Part shown: piece after piece, positions 1 to 8,404 of the stretch
How the letters are laid out: every line of letters begins with the position of its first letter
How positions within the stretch are numbered: the stretch's first letter is position 1
NCBI GenBank assembly: GCA_050260675.1
Contig: JBLNCN010000010.1
Location: 248,001-312,000, forward strand
Length of the DNA: 64,000 bases
Source: JBBDIP01 sp050260675
GTDB taxonomy: Bacteria; Bacillota; Sulfobacillia; Fermentithermobacillales; Fermentithermobacillaceae
Reading direction: 5' to 3'
Made by a program: the position numbers and the translations under genes
The notes under the pieces: generated by a model
The model's input: only the letters and a program-made list of their open reading frames with translations
Databases searched by the model: none
Told to the model about the DNA's origin: nothing

Positions 1-473
1 GAGTGGCTCCACTCAGCTGGGAGTTCCAGCAGCCGCAGGGTGTGACCTGTCGGAGCTGTATCAAAGATGACGACGTCGAACGGCTCTCCTCCAGCCGAGG
101 GGACATCGATGAAGTCCGTGAAGCGGTCAAAGGCCGCTACCTCGGCGGTACACGGCCCTGCCATCTGTTCCTCCATGACCTTCACGATCTCCGGTGGGAA
201 CAAAGCGCGCAGCGGCCCTAGAGCTCTCTCCTTGTATTCAAAAGTGGCTTTGTCCGGGTCGATCTCCATGGCCCACAAACCGTCTACGCCCTCGATGGGG
301 GTGACCTTGTGGCCTATGGGCTGCTCGAAGACATCCGCGAGGTTGGACGCTGGATCCGTCGTGACGATGAATGTCCTTTTTCCTTCGTTCGCCAGATGGA
401 TCGCAGTCGTACAGGCCATGCTTGTCTTGCCGACGCCGCCTTTGCCGGAAAAGAACAGGAATTGGGTGTTCAT
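1..473 (-). CDS. arsA: ArsA arsenite-stimulated ATPase, N-terminal part (runs off left edge)
   Basis: About 157 N-terminal residues are present; the gene continues beyond base 1. The protein opens with a deviant Walker A/P-loop (GKGGVGKT, residues 10-17), and a DTAPTGHTLRLLELP stretch near residues 140-155 is the ArsA signature that couples nucleotide binding to the metalloid site. Cys108 in the GPCTAEVAAFD context matches the first metalloid-binding cysteine of ArsA. Known role: soluble ATPase that energises an ArsB/Acr3 efflux pump. It starts 13 bases after the arsD stop, with an AGGAG-like ribosome site, so it is co-transcribed with arsR and arsD. The efflux pump itself is not in the window. 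Confidence 0.93.
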   Translation of the reverse strand, partial: MNTQFLFFSGKGGVGKTSMACTTAIHLANEGKRTFIVTTDPASNLADVFEQPIGHKVTPIEGVDGLWAMEIDPDKATFEYKERALGPLRALFPPEIVKVMEEQMAGPCTAEVAAFDRFTDFIDVPSAGGEPFDVVIFDTAPTGHTLRLLELPAEWSH

Positions 474-486
474 CTGTTGTGGCTCC

Positions 487-807
487 TTAGGTGGTCCTCG
501 CCAGTGCGCGCCGCATTTCCTCCAGCGTCATGTACTTCCCTGTCTCTACCAAACGGCCGTCGACCACCGTTATCGGTAACGCCGATAGCTGGCGTTCTCT
601 GACCAATCGGAGCACCTCCGGATTGGAGAGGAAGGCCTGAGGATGGGTGTTCAACGCATAACGTTCCACCGTGACGCCTTTAGATTTCAGCGTGATGATG
701 GCTTCACTTACATCGAGGAGGACCGGGTCGATCGTCGGACCGCACAGTCCGGTGGGACAGCACATGGGCGGGTCGTAGATCAGGATCCTCGGGCTATCGT
801 CAGCCAC
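487..807 (-). CDS. arsD: ArsD arsenite metallochaperone
   Basis: A 106-residue protein when started at GTG 807, which has an AGGAGG site (818-823) ten bases upstream and lies one base after the arsR stop. A longer reading from 933 would overlap arsR extensively and adds unconserved sequence. The start reads VADDSPRILIYDPPMCCPTGLCGP; the CC-x4-C cluster corresponds to the Cys12/13/18 arsenite site of characterised ArsD. Known role: delivers As(III) or Sb(III) to ArsA and weakly represses the operon. The extra C-terminal vicinal cysteines of plasmid R773 ArsD are absent, as in many chromosomal homologues. Confidence 0.92.
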   Translation of the reverse strand: MADDSPRILIYDPPMCCPTGLCGPTIDPVLLDVSEAIITLKSKGVTVERYALNTHPQAFLSNPEVLRLVRERQLSALPITVVDGRLVETGKYMTLEEMRRALARTT

Positions 808-808
808 G

Positions 809-1183
809 CTAGGTGTTCCTCCTATTGGGGCCGAGTACGCACCGACCTTCTTCTCTGAGCGCAAGCCGGGCTCTAAGCCGGGCGTCATCGTTCTCGAAAA
901 CTGGTCCGGACAAATGCTCCTTGACCAGAGCACAGAGTCCTGCGCTGAACTCCGATAGATGTTCCGGTACAGAGTAGTAGACCCACGTACCCACTCGGGA
1001 ATCCGTTACAAGGCCAGCCTGGCGTAGGATCGCCAGGTGCTTTGAGACCTGGTATTGAGGGAGCCTGAGTGCGTCAGCAAGCTCGCATACACACACCGGG
1101 TCTTCAGCGATAAGGATCATGCGGAGAGCCCGAAGACGCGTTAGGTCGGAGAGCGCTTTGAACTCTGAGGTGAATGCGTTCAC
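809..1183 (-). CDS. arsR: ArsR/SmtB-family arsenic-responsive repressor
   Basis: A 124-residue winged-helix protein. The CVCEL motif in the recognition-helix region is the classic ArsR type-I As(III) site. SKHLAILRQAGLV and the WVYYSV wing follow the usual fold. The start is taken as GTG 1183, preceded at six bases by GGAGGG; a longer frame to 1225 would run into the operator. First gene of arsR-arsD-arsA. It presumably represses the operon from the palindrome at 1207-1228 and releases on arsenite binding. A second ArsR with the same CVCE motif is encoded at 34.9 kb. Confidence 0.93.
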   Translation of the reverse strand: MNAFTSEFKALSDLTRLRALRMILIAEDPVCVCELADALRLPQYQVSKHLAILRQAGLVTDSRVGTWVYYSVPEHLSEFSAGLCALVKEHLSGPVFENDDARLRARLALREEGRCVLGPNRRNT

Positions 1184-1206
1184 GTTTGTCCCTCCCCAAG
1201 TAACAT

Positions 1207-1228
1207 TATATGCTTGTGTGAGCATATA
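1207..1228. promoter_or_regulatory. ArsR operator overlapping the arsRDA -10 box
   Basis: A perfect 8-6-8 inverted repeat, TATATGCT - 6 bases - AGCATATA, lies about 25 bases upstream of the arsR start. On the minus strand a TATAAT hexamer (1210-1205) overlaps one arm, so a bound repressor would block RNA polymerase. Assignment to ArsR is inferred from position. The CATATA half-site recurs upstream of the second arsR at 34.8 kb. Confidence 0.7.
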
Positions 1229-1246
1229 GGCTAGGGCAGGGTATTG

Positions 1247-1729
1247 CTAGTTTCTCTCCTTATCCTGAACAATAGGCGGAGTGTCGCCAATGAGGCCTTT
1301 GAGGATCTCCTCCGGTGTCTTGGCAGTGACCGGATACCTGATGAAGTCCTTGGTGTTGTAGGTGCAGATGGTCTCGAGCCCTGCTTCTATCATTTGTGCC
1401 ACCAGGTGACAGTCGAAGATCTGCTGCCCGCGGACCTCAAGGCCGGGGGCAAGCGAAGTTAGGCGGCTCAGCGAGTCGGACGACGGTTGCAGCACGGGCA
1501 ACATAGTTCCAAACTGCTCCAAAAGGTCAAGTGCCTCGGCGGTGGTCGCCGGGTTCTCCAGGCGTCGAGGATCAGTGATGACTGCGAAGAACTCGAGTAG
1601 GTTCTGATGAAACACACACGCGAGAGGGTTACCCGCCTGGGCAGCCTCTATGAGCCTTCTCGACGCCCCATGCTGAGGAGCATCCTCCTGGAGTGAGTAG
1701 ACAAGTACGTTGGTGTCAATGAGTATCAT
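1247..1729 (-). CDS. vapC: PIN-domain ribonuclease toxin, VapC family
   Basis: A 160-residue PIN domain. The acidic metal-binding residues are visible: D5 (LIDTNVLVY), E46 (NLLEFFAV), D106 (IFDCHLVA) and the T/N-x-x-D near 124-128 (TYNTKDF). Known role: VapC toxins are Mg-dependent endoribonucleases, usually cutting tRNA or rRNA loops, held inactive by the partner antitoxin. The start overlaps the antitoxin stop by four bases (ATGA), indicating translational coupling. The pair is compact and sits between the arsenic operon and moxR. RNA target unknown. Confidence 0.88.
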   Translation of the reverse strand: MILIDTNVLVYSLQEDAPQHGASRRLIEAAQAGNPLACVFHQNLLEFFAVITDPRRLENPATTAEALDLLEQFGTMLPVLQPSSDSLSRLTSLAPGLEVRGQQIFDCHLVAQMIEAGLETICTYNTKDFIRYPVTAKTPEEILKGLIGDTPPIVQDKERN

Positions 1730-1947
1730 GAAAGGCCTCTGTCACGGTAGATCTCTTCCCTGGACAAGGACCCAAAGACCTTACCCTTTCGCACCGGCAA
1801 CCGCATAAGGGGCCGGTTCGTGACTAGGTACCTCTCAAGCGCTTCAATGACCATCTCATTTTTCGGCCGGCCGAGCGCCTTGCACACTTCGTCAAGTCGG
1901 GCTATGACATGCGCCTTGTCTTGAGGCACGTAGATGTTCAGCTGCAC
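1726..1947 (-). CDS. vapB: Ribbon-helix-helix antitoxin (VapB-like)
   Basis: A small protein of about 73 residues: an N-terminal beta strand (VQLNIYVPQ), helices around ALGRPKNEMVIEALERYL typical of CopG/MetJ-type ribbon-helix-helix proteins, and a charged tail that would wrap the toxin. Preferred start is GTG 1947, five bases after a GAGGTGA ribosome site; GTG 1956 gives three more residues but has no suitable spacing. It overlaps vapC by four bases. Such antitoxins usually autorepress their operon; a palindrome at 1994-2010 is a candidate operator. Confidence 0.82.
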   Translation of the reverse strand: MQLNIYVPQDKAHVIARLDEVCKALGRPKNEMVIEALERYLVTNRPLMRLPVRKGKVFGSLSREEIYRDRGLS

Positions 1948-1993
1948 TCCTGTCACCTCTTCTATACTCTACAATCCGTGTCGAAGGGACTCA

Positions 1994-2010
1994 ATAGTGA
2001 TTTTCACTAT
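1994..2010. promoter_or_regulatory. Palindrome between vapBC and moxR
   Basis: Perfect 7-3-7 inverted repeat ATAGTGA-TTT-TCACTAT in the divergent intergenic region, about 50 bases upstream of vapB and 105 upstream of the chosen moxR start. It could be the VapBC operator or act on moxR. The sequence does not decide between them. Confidence 0.45.
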
Positions 2011-2114
2011 AGACTCCCCGAGTGGGTATTCTGGCCAAGTTGCGGAAATTCGATCTAGAGGATACCGTCTCTCCTGTCGGGAACTCTACGGCATCATCCC
2101 TAGGGGGCTATCTC

Positions 2115-3077
2115 TTGACCCACGAACAAGCTCTCGCTGTAGTCGAGAAGATCCGCGCCGCGGTCGCCAGCGTCTACGTCGGCAAAGCCGGCGCGGTCGA
2201 CGTCATCCTTACCGCTTTCCTCACCGGAGGTCACGTGCTGATCGAAGATGTGCCGGGCGTAGGCAAGACGCTCCTCGCCAAGACGATCGCGCAGTGCCTC
2301 GGACTCGAGTTCAGCCGGGTTCAGTTTACTCCCGACCTGCTCCCATCCGATGTAACGGGCTCCAGCGTGTTCAACCAAAAGACCATGGAGTTCGAGTTCC
2401 GCAAAGGCCCGGTGTTTTCGGATGTCCTTCTCGCAGACGAGATCAATCGCGCGACGCCGCGGACTCAGTCCAGCCTGCTTGAGTGCATGGAGGAGCGACA
2501 AGTTACAGTCGATGGGCGAACTCACGTCCTACCGCCGCACTTCTTCGTGTTAGCCACGCAGAACCCTGTGGAGTTGCACGGGACGTTTCCTCTGCCTGAA
2601 GCTCAGCTAGACCGCTTCTTGGTGAAAATCAGCCTCGGGTATCCTGATGAGGAAGAGGAGCTGGCCATCATCTCCCGGTTTGAAAAGGGTTCCGACGCAG
2701 CGAGAGTCCAACGAGTCGCCGGCCCCGAAGAGGTATCCGGAGTGAAGGAAGTCGCGAACCAAATCCTGATTTCTGACGACGTGGCGCGGTACGCCTCAAA
2801 CATCTGCCGGGCCACTCGGACTATGCCCGGGATCGAGCTGGGAGCCAGTCCGCGGGCAACTCTATCGCTAACACGGGCGGCCAAAAGCTATGCCTTTATG
2901 CAGGGCCGCGCCTACGTCATCCCCGATGATATCAAGCGCCTGGCTGTTCCTGTGCTGTCTCACCGTCTCATGCTTACGGAAGGTTCGGCGCTGCGGAGCG
3001 ATTCGCCGGAAGCTCTGGTCCAAAGAGTGCTTGAGCAGGTTGAAGTGCCGGTGGGTGATCCGGCTGAGAACGGCTGA
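2115..3077 (+). CDS. MoxR-family AAA+ ATPase
   Basis: A 320-residue AAA+ ATPase with Walker A (DVPGVGKT) about residue 46-53 and Walker B (LLADEINRA) about 105-113, plus sensor and lid regions. Known role: MoxR ATPases act as chaperones that help metal-cofactor insertion or complex assembly, typically with DUF58 and VWA partners. TTG 2115 is chosen because the sequence from there (LTHEQALAVVEKI) aligns with the usual MoxR N-terminus and has an AGGGGG site seven bases upstream. GTG 2022 would add 31 unconserved residues with no ribosome site. The stop overlaps the next start by one base (TGATG). Confidence 0.9.
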   Translation: MTHEQALAVVEKIRAAVASVYVGKAGAVDVILTAFLTGGHVLIEDVPGVGKTLLAKTIAQCLGLEFSRVQFTPDLLPSDVTGSSVFNQKTMEFEFRKGPVFSDVLLADEINRATPRTQSSLLECMEERQVTVDGRTHVLPPHFFVLATQNPVELHGTFPLPEAQLDRFLVKISLGYPDEEEELAIISRFEKGSDAARVQRVAGPEEVSGVKEVANQILISDDVARYASNICRATRTMPGIELGASPRATLSLTRAAKSYAFMQGRAYVIPDDIKRLAVPVLSHRLMLTEGSALRSDSPEALVQRVLEQVEVPVGDPAENG

Positions 3078-4309
3078 TGTCCTCGAGCGTAGTCCTCGCA
3101 GGCGGCACCCTGCTCTTTATCACCGGTCTCATCGCGCACAGCCGCCCGGTTACCGTTGGCGGGGCTTATGTCGCGGTGGCAGCTCTCTTGGCTGTGGTCT
3201 ATGCGAAGGGCTCAATCAGCCGTATCCGCTATCGCAGGACACTTAGTTCCGCGAGGGCCACTGTGGGTGATGCCCTCACCCTTCGGCTCGAGATCGAGAA
3301 CCGGAAACCTCTTCCCGTTCTCTGGCTCAATTGCGAGGATGAAGTACCCGACGCAAGCGCCCTCGGGATGCCGGCGACGTATACCCACTACAAGTCCGGG
3401 AGGGCCATCCTGCAGAACGTCACATATCTTAAGTGGTTTGAGCGGGTCGAACGTGAGTTCCCCGTCCAATGCCTGTCCAGAGGCGTATTTACCCTCGGAC
3501 CTGTTAAGCTTTCCACCGGTGACCTTCTAGGGTTCAAAGAGACTTCGGTTGTGCTTCCCGACAGAGACACGCTAGTGGTCTACCCAAGGATGGCCGCAGT
3601 GAAGGGGATCAACTGGGACGAACGCTTTCCCTTGGGAGACTCGCCGACGCTGGGCTGGATTAACCCCGATCCGCTGACCGTTGCCGGCGCCAGGCCCTAC
3701 ACGGAAGGGACGCCCCTCAGGCAGGTGGCTTGGAGGGCTACTGCCCGGACCGGGGAGATGCTTGAAAAGCTTCTGGAGCCCACGAGGCAACGGAACGTCG
3801 TCGTGGCGCTCAGCCTGTCGACGGGCGAGCATTACTGGGAGGGCGTAAATCCTGAACTGCTGGATACAGCGGTCTTTGTATGCGCTTCAATCTGCCGGGA
3901 CTTGCTGCACCGCGGCACCCCCTTCGGTCTCGCGAGCAACGCCCTTGGAGCCAGATCGGCTCGCAGCAGCATGCTCATTCCGCCGGGATCATCCCGCAGT
4001 CACTTACTCAAGGTCCTTGAGGTGCTCGCCAGGGTGTCGGCGCCCTGGATGGAGTTCTATGCCGCCCTCAGATCAGTGGCCAAGGAAACTGCCGCTGATA
4101 CTGGCGTTGCTATCATCATGACCCGCCAGCTCAAGGCAGACTGGGATGCCGCCCTGGCTCTTGCTTCCGGAGGCCGGCCGGTGATAGTCATTGTGTTACG
4201 CTCGGATGATCGCTTCCGTTCGTATTACGGAGAGGTCCCGACCTATTTGCCTGCATCCCCGGTTGATTGGCGTACATCGGAGGTGATCTCCTTTGAACGC
4301 CTTGATTGA
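3077..4309 (+). CDS. DUF58-domain membrane-anchored protein
   Basis: A 410-residue protein. Two hydrophobic N-terminal helices (about residues 3-20 and 24-42) are followed by a long beta-rich cytoplasmic or extracytoplasmic part. The DUF58 core lies about residues 205-250 (ARPYTEGTPLRQVAWRATAR), then a VWA-like fold. DUF58 proteins are almost always encoded next to MoxR and are thought to be its substrate adaptor; the exact function is unknown. It overlaps moxR by one base and the next gene by 17, so the three are one operon. Confidence 0.88.
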   Translation: MSSSVVLAGGTLLFITGLIAHSRPVTVGGAYVAVAALLAVVYAKGSISRIRYRRTLSSARATVGDALTLRLEIENRKPLPVLWLNCEDEVPDASALGMPATYTHYKSGRAILQNVTYLKWFERVEREFPVQCLSRGVFTLGPVKLSTGDLLGFKETSVVLPDRDTLVVYPRMAAVKGINWDERFPLGDSPTLGWINPDPLTVAGARPYTEGTPLRQVAWRATARTGEMLEKLLEPTRQRNVVVALSLSTGEHYWEGVNPELLDTAVFVCASICRDLLHRGTPFGLASNALGARSARSSMLIPPGSSRSHLLKVLEVLARVSAPWMEFYAALRSVAKETAADTGVAIIMTRQLKADWDAALALASGGRPVIVIVLRSDDRFRSYYGEVPTYLPASPVDWRTSEVISFERLD

Positions 4310-5711
4310 CGGCGTTTTGTCCGCCCTCGCCGAGGCCGTCGTGCTCGGGCGTATTGCTCTGGCAGGGGTGGCGCACATCGACCTTCCCAACATCGCGACC
4401 TGGGTTTTTTGTCTCGCCGCGGCAGCTCACGCAGCGGGTAATATGGCCGCCAGGGCGTCGGGGGCAAAGGCTTTGGGGGCCGGGGCATCGATGGCCGGGG
4501 CGTCCAAGGCCGTGGTTTCGGGGGACGGAGGACCAAGCGGAAATCGACTGGTACTTCTGGCTCTCTGGCTTGGACCCATGTTCCTCCTTGGTTATGTCTC
4601 GGTCCGGGCTTACAGCCTGCTTGGTTTTGGAGGAATCCTCACGACCATGCTCACCTGGATCGTGGCGTCATCCAGAGGGATTGCGGCAGCTACCCATCCT
4701 GCCGAATCCGAATCCGCGAGGCGGGGCCTTGTATGGGGGACGGCTGCTCTGGGCTTTATGTCACTCGTTCGCCTGAGGGGCGGCTCGCCGGGGACAGCCG
4801 AGATACTGGCCTTTTTGCTACTGTCGACCGCCCTACTGGTGCTGAGACGCCGGCAGGAGGTAGTCCAGAACGTCCCCTCGCAGGCGGGAGCTCCCTGGGC
4901 AGCCGGGGGAGCCGTCTTCGCGGCTACGGTGCTAGCCAGCGTGCTTATCGTGTACGCGATCGGCAGCGGAGGGTTCGGGACAGTCGTGCGGGTGCTGGCG
5001 GCTGTGCGGGACTTTGTCTCAGTGGCCCTTGGCTACATCATCCTGCCTTTAGCCTATCTAGTGGAATGGCTAATCCTCCGAATGAGGCGGGCGATCGAGG
5101 GCTACGAATTGGAGACTCAGAAGATGCCTAGCTCCTTGGGTGACGAGTTGACCAAGCAGCTTCGGGAAAGTCAGGAACTGGCCGAGGTCCCCGCGTGGCT
5201 GAAGTGGGGTGGGCTCGTTCTGGTCATCGCCGCCACGATTGGTCTCGCGTGGTTCCTAGTTTCCCGTTTCTACCGGAGGTCTCAGCAACAGGTCGCGAGC
5301 GAGACCCGCGAGAGCCTAGTAGAAGGCGGTGCTCTGCGGGAGTGGTGGGGCAGCGTCGCTGAAGGGATCAGGGGCTTTGCGGCAGGCGCTCTATCAGGGC
5401 TGCGCTCGCTGGTTGGATGGGAACCGCAGACGCTGGAAGGAGTCTATGCCGCAACACTTGCCCTTCTCGGCAAGCGGGGGCTACCCAGGGAGATGCATGT
5501 CACTCCGTACGAGTATCGTTGCTCTGTGCGTGACCACATGCCTGATGAAGCGGCAAAGCGGGCGCTGGACACGATCACAGAGGTATTCTCCGAGTGCTAC
5601 TATTCTGAGCGGGAGCCGGACGAGTCCGAGATGAAATTGGTCATGGACGCATACAAACTGCTGCTGGCAACTCCATTTCAGTCGACTCCCGGCGATCCTT
5701 CATCTACGTAA
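4293..5711 (+). CDS. DUF4129-domain membrane protein of the moxR operon
   Basis: A 472-residue protein with about six membrane segments in the first 250 residues, another near residue 305-325, and a C-terminal cytoplasmic DUF4129 domain (about 385-460: YAATLALLGKRGLPREMHVTPYEY). It starts at TTG 4293 inside the DUF58 gene behind a strong GGAGGTGATC site. In many bacteria the equivalent third gene is a transglutaminase-DUF4129 fusion. Here no transglutaminase Cys-His-Asp core is evident and the N-terminal half is only membrane helices. Role unknown; probably part of a MoxR-DUF58 envelope complex. Confidence 0.82.
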   Translation: MNALIDGVLSALAEAVVLGRIALAGVAHIDLPNIATWVFCLAAAAHAAGNMAARASGAKALGAGASMAGASKAVVSGDGGPSGNRLVLLALWLGPMFLLGYVSVRAYSLLGFGGILTTMLTWIVASSRGIAAATHPAESESARRGLVWGTAALGFMSLVRLRGGSPGTAEILAFLLLSTALLVLRRRQEVVQNVPSQAGAPWAAGGAVFAATVLASVLIVYAIGSGGFGTVVRVLAAVRDFVSVALGYIILPLAYLVEWLILRMRRAIEGYELETQKMPSSLGDELTKQLRESQELAEVPAWLKWGGLVLVIAATIGLAWFLVSRFYRRSQQQVASETRESLVEGGALREWWGSVAEGIRGFAAGALSGLRSLVGWEPQTLEGVYAATLALLGKRGLPREMHVTPYEYRCSVRDHMPDEAAKRALDTITEVFSECYYSEREPDESEMKLVMDAYKLLLATPFQSTPGDPSST

Positions 5712-5713
5712 GG

Positions 5714-5860
5714 TCCACTTGCCAGACTCGTACGATCGACTCGCCGGACTCGTACGATCCACTCGCCTAATCCGTAGGGTCCACTCGCTCAATTCCCACC
5801 GATCCACTCACCTCAATCCGCGGGATACACTCGCCTCAATCCGCAAGATCCACTTGCCCC
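5714..5860. repeat. Degenerate 22-23 bp tandem repeat, seven copies
   Basis: Units begin with TCCACT-like hexamers at 5714, 5736, 5758, 5780, 5803, 5826 and 5849. The spacing is 22, 22, 22, 23, 23 and 23 bases and the last copy is truncated. Each unit reads roughly TCCACTCGCC-tcaat-CCG-n4-A. The array starts directly after the DUF4129 stop and ends about 60 bases before the LysE-type gene. No stable hairpin or T-run is evident. Confidence 0.8.
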
Positions 5861-5923
5861 AGATGGACACCTTCAATATGCTTGGTAGAACAATCCGAGC
5901 GTGTTTGGAAGAAGGTCTTTCGG

Positions 5924-6505
5924 ATGGACTGGCTGCCCTTCATCTCATACGCCGTTATCTCGACGTTCACGCCTGGGCCTAACAACATCATGGCAATGGC
6001 GGGTGCGGCTCGAGGTGGATTCCAGAAAACAGTCAGGTTTTGCGCCGGAGTCGCCACAGGGTTCGCCGGGGTCCTTATCTTGTCCGGCTATCTGAACCTG
6101 GTCCTATCCGGCTTTCTACCTCGTTTTCGCATCGTGATGAGCATACTGGGCGCGGCGTACCTCTTGTACCTGGCCGCGGGGATGGTATGGCCGAGAGGCG
6201 GCTATCACGCGCAGGCATCGAAAGCCGCCCCTTCATACTGGATAGGGGCCGCGCTTCAATTCGTTAACCCAAAGGGGATCATGTACGGGATGACCGTCTT
6301 TGGCAGCTTTGTGGACCCGGAGGGCCACTCGCCGGGCTTTCTGGTGGTCATAATCCTTTTTCTTGCGCTGCTCGCCCTGGTCTCGACCATATGTTGGGCT
6401 CTCTTCGGATCCGTCTTCCAGCGCCTCCTGGCGAAGTACGAAAGGCCGTTCAATGTGGGGATGGCGCTCCTTTTGGTTTACTGTGCCCTGACCATTCTGC
6501 GTTAG
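5924..6505 (+). CDS. LysE/RhtB-family amino-acid exporter
   Basis: A 193-residue membrane protein starting at ATG 5924 with a GAAGG site seven bases upstream. The first helix carries the family signature FTPGPNN (about residues 13-19), and five to six hydrophobic helices follow. Known role: LysE/RhtB proteins export amino acids such as lysine, threonine, homoserine or cysteine by proton exchange; the substrate cannot be told here. A TTG at 5882 would add 14 unconserved residues. It stands alone between the tandem repeat and a GNAT gene. Confidence 0.87.
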   Translation: MDWLPFISYAVISTFTPGPNNIMAMAGAARGGFQKTVRFCAGVATGFAGVLILSGYLNLVLSGFLPRFRIVMSILGAAYLLYLAAGMVWPRGGYHAQASKAAPSYWIGAALQFVNPKGIMYGMTVFGSFVDPEGHSPGFLVVIILFLALLALVSTICWALFGSVFQRLLAKYERPFNVGMALLLVYCALTILR

Positions 6506-6649
6506 CGGGCGGGGCTCCCAGGACACTCCCTTGGTGCCTCAAAGTACCCCCACGGCTCCCCCACGGGTCTGGTCGATATATCGAAACAGCCTTAAAAAGG
6601 TTACGGGATGTGCTATGGCGAAACCTCAGGGCCAAGCGAGGTGAGAGTC

Positions 6650-7174
6650 ATGGTGGTCCGGCCTGCTACACGTGAAGATGTCCTGGGATTGGCCAAGGTC
6701 CATGTGGATACCTGGAAAGCTGCCTACCGTGGAATAGTCGCGGATAGTTTTCTCGACGGGCTGTCCTATGAGCGATCCGCAAAAGGGTGGGAGCGCTCCC
6801 TTGACGAGGCAGAGAGCCGCCAGCGCGTCTTTGTCGCCGTGGACGACAATGGTTCCGTCATAGGCTTCGCCAGCGGCGGCCCGAATCGGGACACCGATAC
6901 TCCTCACAAGGCCGAGCTTTGGGCCATATACGTGTTGCCGGAAGGGCAAGGCCGAGGGACCGGGACTCTGCTGTTGCGCCGGTTCGCTGAAGCCGTGGCA
7001 GCGGAGGGTCTAGACTCTTTGTCCGTGTGGGTACTGGCCGATAACGCGCGGGGAAGGGGCTTCTACGAAGCGATGGGCGGCGTCCTTGCGGGGCGGCGGC
7101 AAGTGATGATCGGCGGGCAGTCTCTAGAAGAGGTCGCGTATGGATGGGAAAACCTCCAGACGCTCATTGGGTAG
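6650..7174 (+). CDS. GNAT-family N-acetyltransferase
   Basis: A 174-residue GNAT fold. It has the N-terminal strand VVRPATREDV, the beta-4 region LWAIYVLPEGQGRGTGTLLLR with the acetyl-CoA pyrophosphate loop (Q-G-R-G-T-G), and the late NARGRGFYEAMGG motif typical of the RimI-like branch. Start is ATG 6650 with GAGGTGA five bases upstream; an earlier ATG at 6608 lacks a ribosome site. The substrate is unknown. The N-terminal HVDTWKAAYRGI is common in stand-alone small-molecule or antibiotic-like acetyltransferases. Confidence 0.87.
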   Translation: MVVRPATREDVLGLAKVHVDTWKAAYRGIVADSFLDGLSYERSAKGWERSLDEAESRQRVFVAVDDNGSVIGFASGGPNRDTDTPHKAELWAIYVLPEGQGRGTGTLLLRRFAEAVAAEGLDSLSVWVLADNARGRGFYEAMGGVLAGRRQVMIGGQSLEEVAYGWENLQTLIG

Positions 7175-7208
7175 CAGTCAGTAGATAGACCTCATTTTGC
7201 AGCGCCGA

Positions 7209-8201
7209 TTAGCCAAGAGACAACGCACACGCCCGCAAGCACTCCTCTATGAAGCCCGCAGTCCTATCGGGACCTTGCCATTTCTCCCGCAGGCAGCGCA
7301 GCAAAGCAGGCACGTAGATGAAACCTTGACTGGCCTGAGATTCGGCATGCCGATCGCCCTCATCGCTACGGCGTTCGTTCTCAAGCCAAATCGCGCCTGC
7401 CCGCATCATGTTCTCCTCGAACACGCGCAGCCAGGACTCCTCGTCGTCGGCCCAGGCATACTGCATCCTCATCATAGAGGACAGCACCGGGCGTAGAAGG
7501 CGGCGGTGAGCGACTATCGCCGCCTTATTCGACCGGACGACCGGACCCAACACATCGTGTAGGAGTTCATGGACCATGGAGGATAACCTCGGCTCCGCCA
7601 CCACTACGTGTATGGTATAGGGTCTTCGCACGAAATCGGCGATTTCGGGGGCCTGCAGGGGATTGGGTATCACGACTACGTCCGGCAACGATGTGCGAGG
7701 AAATCCGGTTACGCTGACGATCGAGTCTAGCGATGCAGTTGCTGCCTGTTCAAAGACAGCCAGGCGAGGCTGCAGAACATCCAGGTACGAAGTCCACAGG
7801 AGCGGGAACTGATCGGAATCCATCACTGCGCCGTAGGCGGATGGGAAATCTCGGACCCACGCGACTGTCCACGCATCCTTCTCGGCAGGTGAAACCGGAA
7901 AGCCAGCGATCGCCCTAAGCAGCGCTATCTCATCTCTGGGGTTGAACTGCCGCCCGGACTCCAAGTAGAGACATGCTTCAAGCAGCATTTCGGCTTTTGG
8001 CCAGTAGGGATTCACTCCGCCGGTCCGCGAACGGGCCTTGGCGAAGTAGTTTCGGACCGCGGGCGACCATTCGGCCTGCTTTATCGCCCTGATAAGCTCC
8101 TCCTCTGGACTGCCGGGGCTCGCCCTGGCGAGGCTATACCCTGAGACCGTGAGTCCCACGTAGAGGGCAAAAACGCCCATGTGCGGACGCACAGATACCA
8201 T
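7209..8201 (-). CDS. Secreted protein with a putative metallopeptidase HExxH motif
   Basis: About 330 residues when started at ATG 8201, which has AGGGGG eight bases upstream; ATG 8222 and 8288 are alternatives. The N-terminus (MVSVRPHMGVFALYVGLTVSGYSLARA) looks like a signal peptide. A single HELLH at about residues 211-215 follows a strand-like MVVAEPRLSSMV context and is followed by acidic helices, including WADDEESW, that could supply a third zinc ligand. I recognise no named family. It is transcribed divergently from the iron operon. A zinc protease role is inference from the motif alone. Confidence 0.6.
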   Translation of the reverse strand: MVSVRPHMGVFALYVGLTVSGYSLARASPGSPEEELIRAIKQAEWSPAVRNYFAKARSRTGGVNPYWPKAEMLLEACLYLESGRQFNPRDEIALLRAIAGFPVSPAEKDAWTVAWVRDFPSAYGAVMDSDQFPLLWTSYLDVLQPRLAVFEQAATASLDSIVSVTGFPRTSLPDVVVIPNPLQAPEIADFVRRPYTIHVVVAEPRLSSMVHELLHDVLGPVVRSNKAAIVAHRRLLRPVLSSMMRMQYAWADDEESWLRVFEENMMRAGAIWLENERRSDEGDRHAESQASQGFIYVPALLRCLREKWQGPDRTAGFIEECLRACALSLG

Positions 8202-8362
8202 ACCGACAACCCCCTGGTCCATCTTACAAACCCGTGTTCCGCGCGGGGCACGGATATCCCTTCCATTCAAGGCCAGGCAGAGCCTCAACCTTAACTAAAC
8301 TCTGATAAGGTCACGCCGGACCGGTCGGCTCTCCCGCAGGGTCGAATCAGACCCGTACGTTT

Positions 8363-8385
8363 CCACGCAAATTCCTCTTGCGTGG
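8363..8385. promoter_or_regulatory. Hairpin in the 5' region of the iron operon
   Basis: Perfect 8-bp inverted repeat CCACGCAA / TTGCGTGG with a 7-base loop, between the divergent HExxH gene and dtxR. No U-run follows on either strand, so it is not a simple terminator. Role unknown. Confidence 0.4.
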
Positions 8386-8404
8386 CGCTCTACAACGATC
8401 CATA

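Noticed and set aside
5719..5982. 87-aa frame beginning in the 22-23 bp repeat
   Set aside because: It follows the repeat, has no ribosome site and runs into the exporter gene in another frame.
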